Shown here piece after piece: positions 63,909 to 64,000 of a stretch of DNA of 64,000 bases (position 1 is its first letter; the number at the start of each line of letters is the position of its first letter). The notes under the pieces are model-generated. The model was given only the letters and a program-made list of their open reading frames with translations, ran no database searches and had not been told where the DNA came from. This stretch comes from Anaerolineaceae bacterium UBA5211 (GTDB lineage: Bacteria; Chloroflexota; Anaerolineae; Anaerolineales; Anaerolineaceae). The position numbers and the translations under genes were made by a program. Location of the stretch: assembly GCA_002412595.1 (NCBI GenBank), contig DHVJ01000050.1, forward strand, positions 214 to 64,213. The letters are read 5' to 3'.

Positions 63909-64000
63909 ATCTTTTACGCCGTTTGTCATATTTTTCATATGACTTATGTTCCTTTTTTTCTCATTTTGCGATAAAATGAAACACTTTACCTTAAAGCCAG

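Overview
The window reads as a chromosomal stretch of a Gram-variable, anaerobic fermentative bacterium, most likely Chloroflexota class Anaerolineae. This is inferred from the gene mix: an ADP-forming acyl-CoA synthetase, TrpB2, ADP/ATP-type sugar metabolism, MreBCD with MinCDE, ECF transport, and small exported proteins with an archaeal-like signal peptidase. There is no phylogenetic marker that I could align, so the class assignment is an inference. Nothing looks like a prophage, insertion sequence or CRISPR array.

Region 1 (1-13 kb, all minus strand) is a self-contained sigma-54 island: rpoN with a zinc-ribbon insertion, a soluble PAS-GAF-PAS histidine kinase, and an NtrC-type regulator that lacks a DNA-binding domain. 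A near-perfect -24/-12 promoter (8430-8446) follows. It should drive a small two-helix membrane protein, a 1.7-kaa TPR protein and a TPR plus caspase-like (C25/gingipain-like) peptidase. The 5' end of alaS lies just beyond.

Region 2 (13-37 kb) is mostly housekeeping: trmFO, an M28 peptidase, hflX, rpmF, secDF, a threonine-dehydrogenase-like SDR, glycerate 2-kinase, acyl-CoA synthetase, tRNA-Leu, tig, clpP, rlmN, prfB (with programmed +1 frameshift), pfkA, an Ldh-family dehydrogenase and a bifunctional (p)ppGpp enzyme. Inside it, a sortase-like gene sits behind two tandem c-di-GMP-I riboswitches. A 33-residue lysine-rich protein is encoded near 36.7 kb.

Region 3 (37-46 kb, minus strand) is a continuous cell-shape and division operon, mreB-mreC-mreD-mrdA-minC-minD-minE-rodA-gltX-tRNA-Gln. 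Region 4 (46-56 kb) holds tRNA-Gly, a HAD phosphatase, membrane glycosyltransferase-like proteins, a complete ECF transporter (fused EcfA-EcfA, S, T) and a GT2 glycosyltransferase.

Region 5 (56-59 kb) is a second c-di-GMP-I riboswitch locus. The riboswitch and its terminator precede a small exported protein, a SipW-like signal peptidase fused to a DUF5305-like domain, and a small RTX-like calcium-binding protein. The two small proteins share an unusual N-x-V-P-E-S-G leader motif, which suggests they are the dedicated substrates of the peptidase. Region 6 (59-64 kb) is argG-argH behind a candidate arginine attenuator, and trpB2 behind a tryptophan-type T-box plus a short leader ORF.

The most notable items are the sigma-54/caspase-like island and the c-di-GMP-controlled signal peptidase/surface-protein module.
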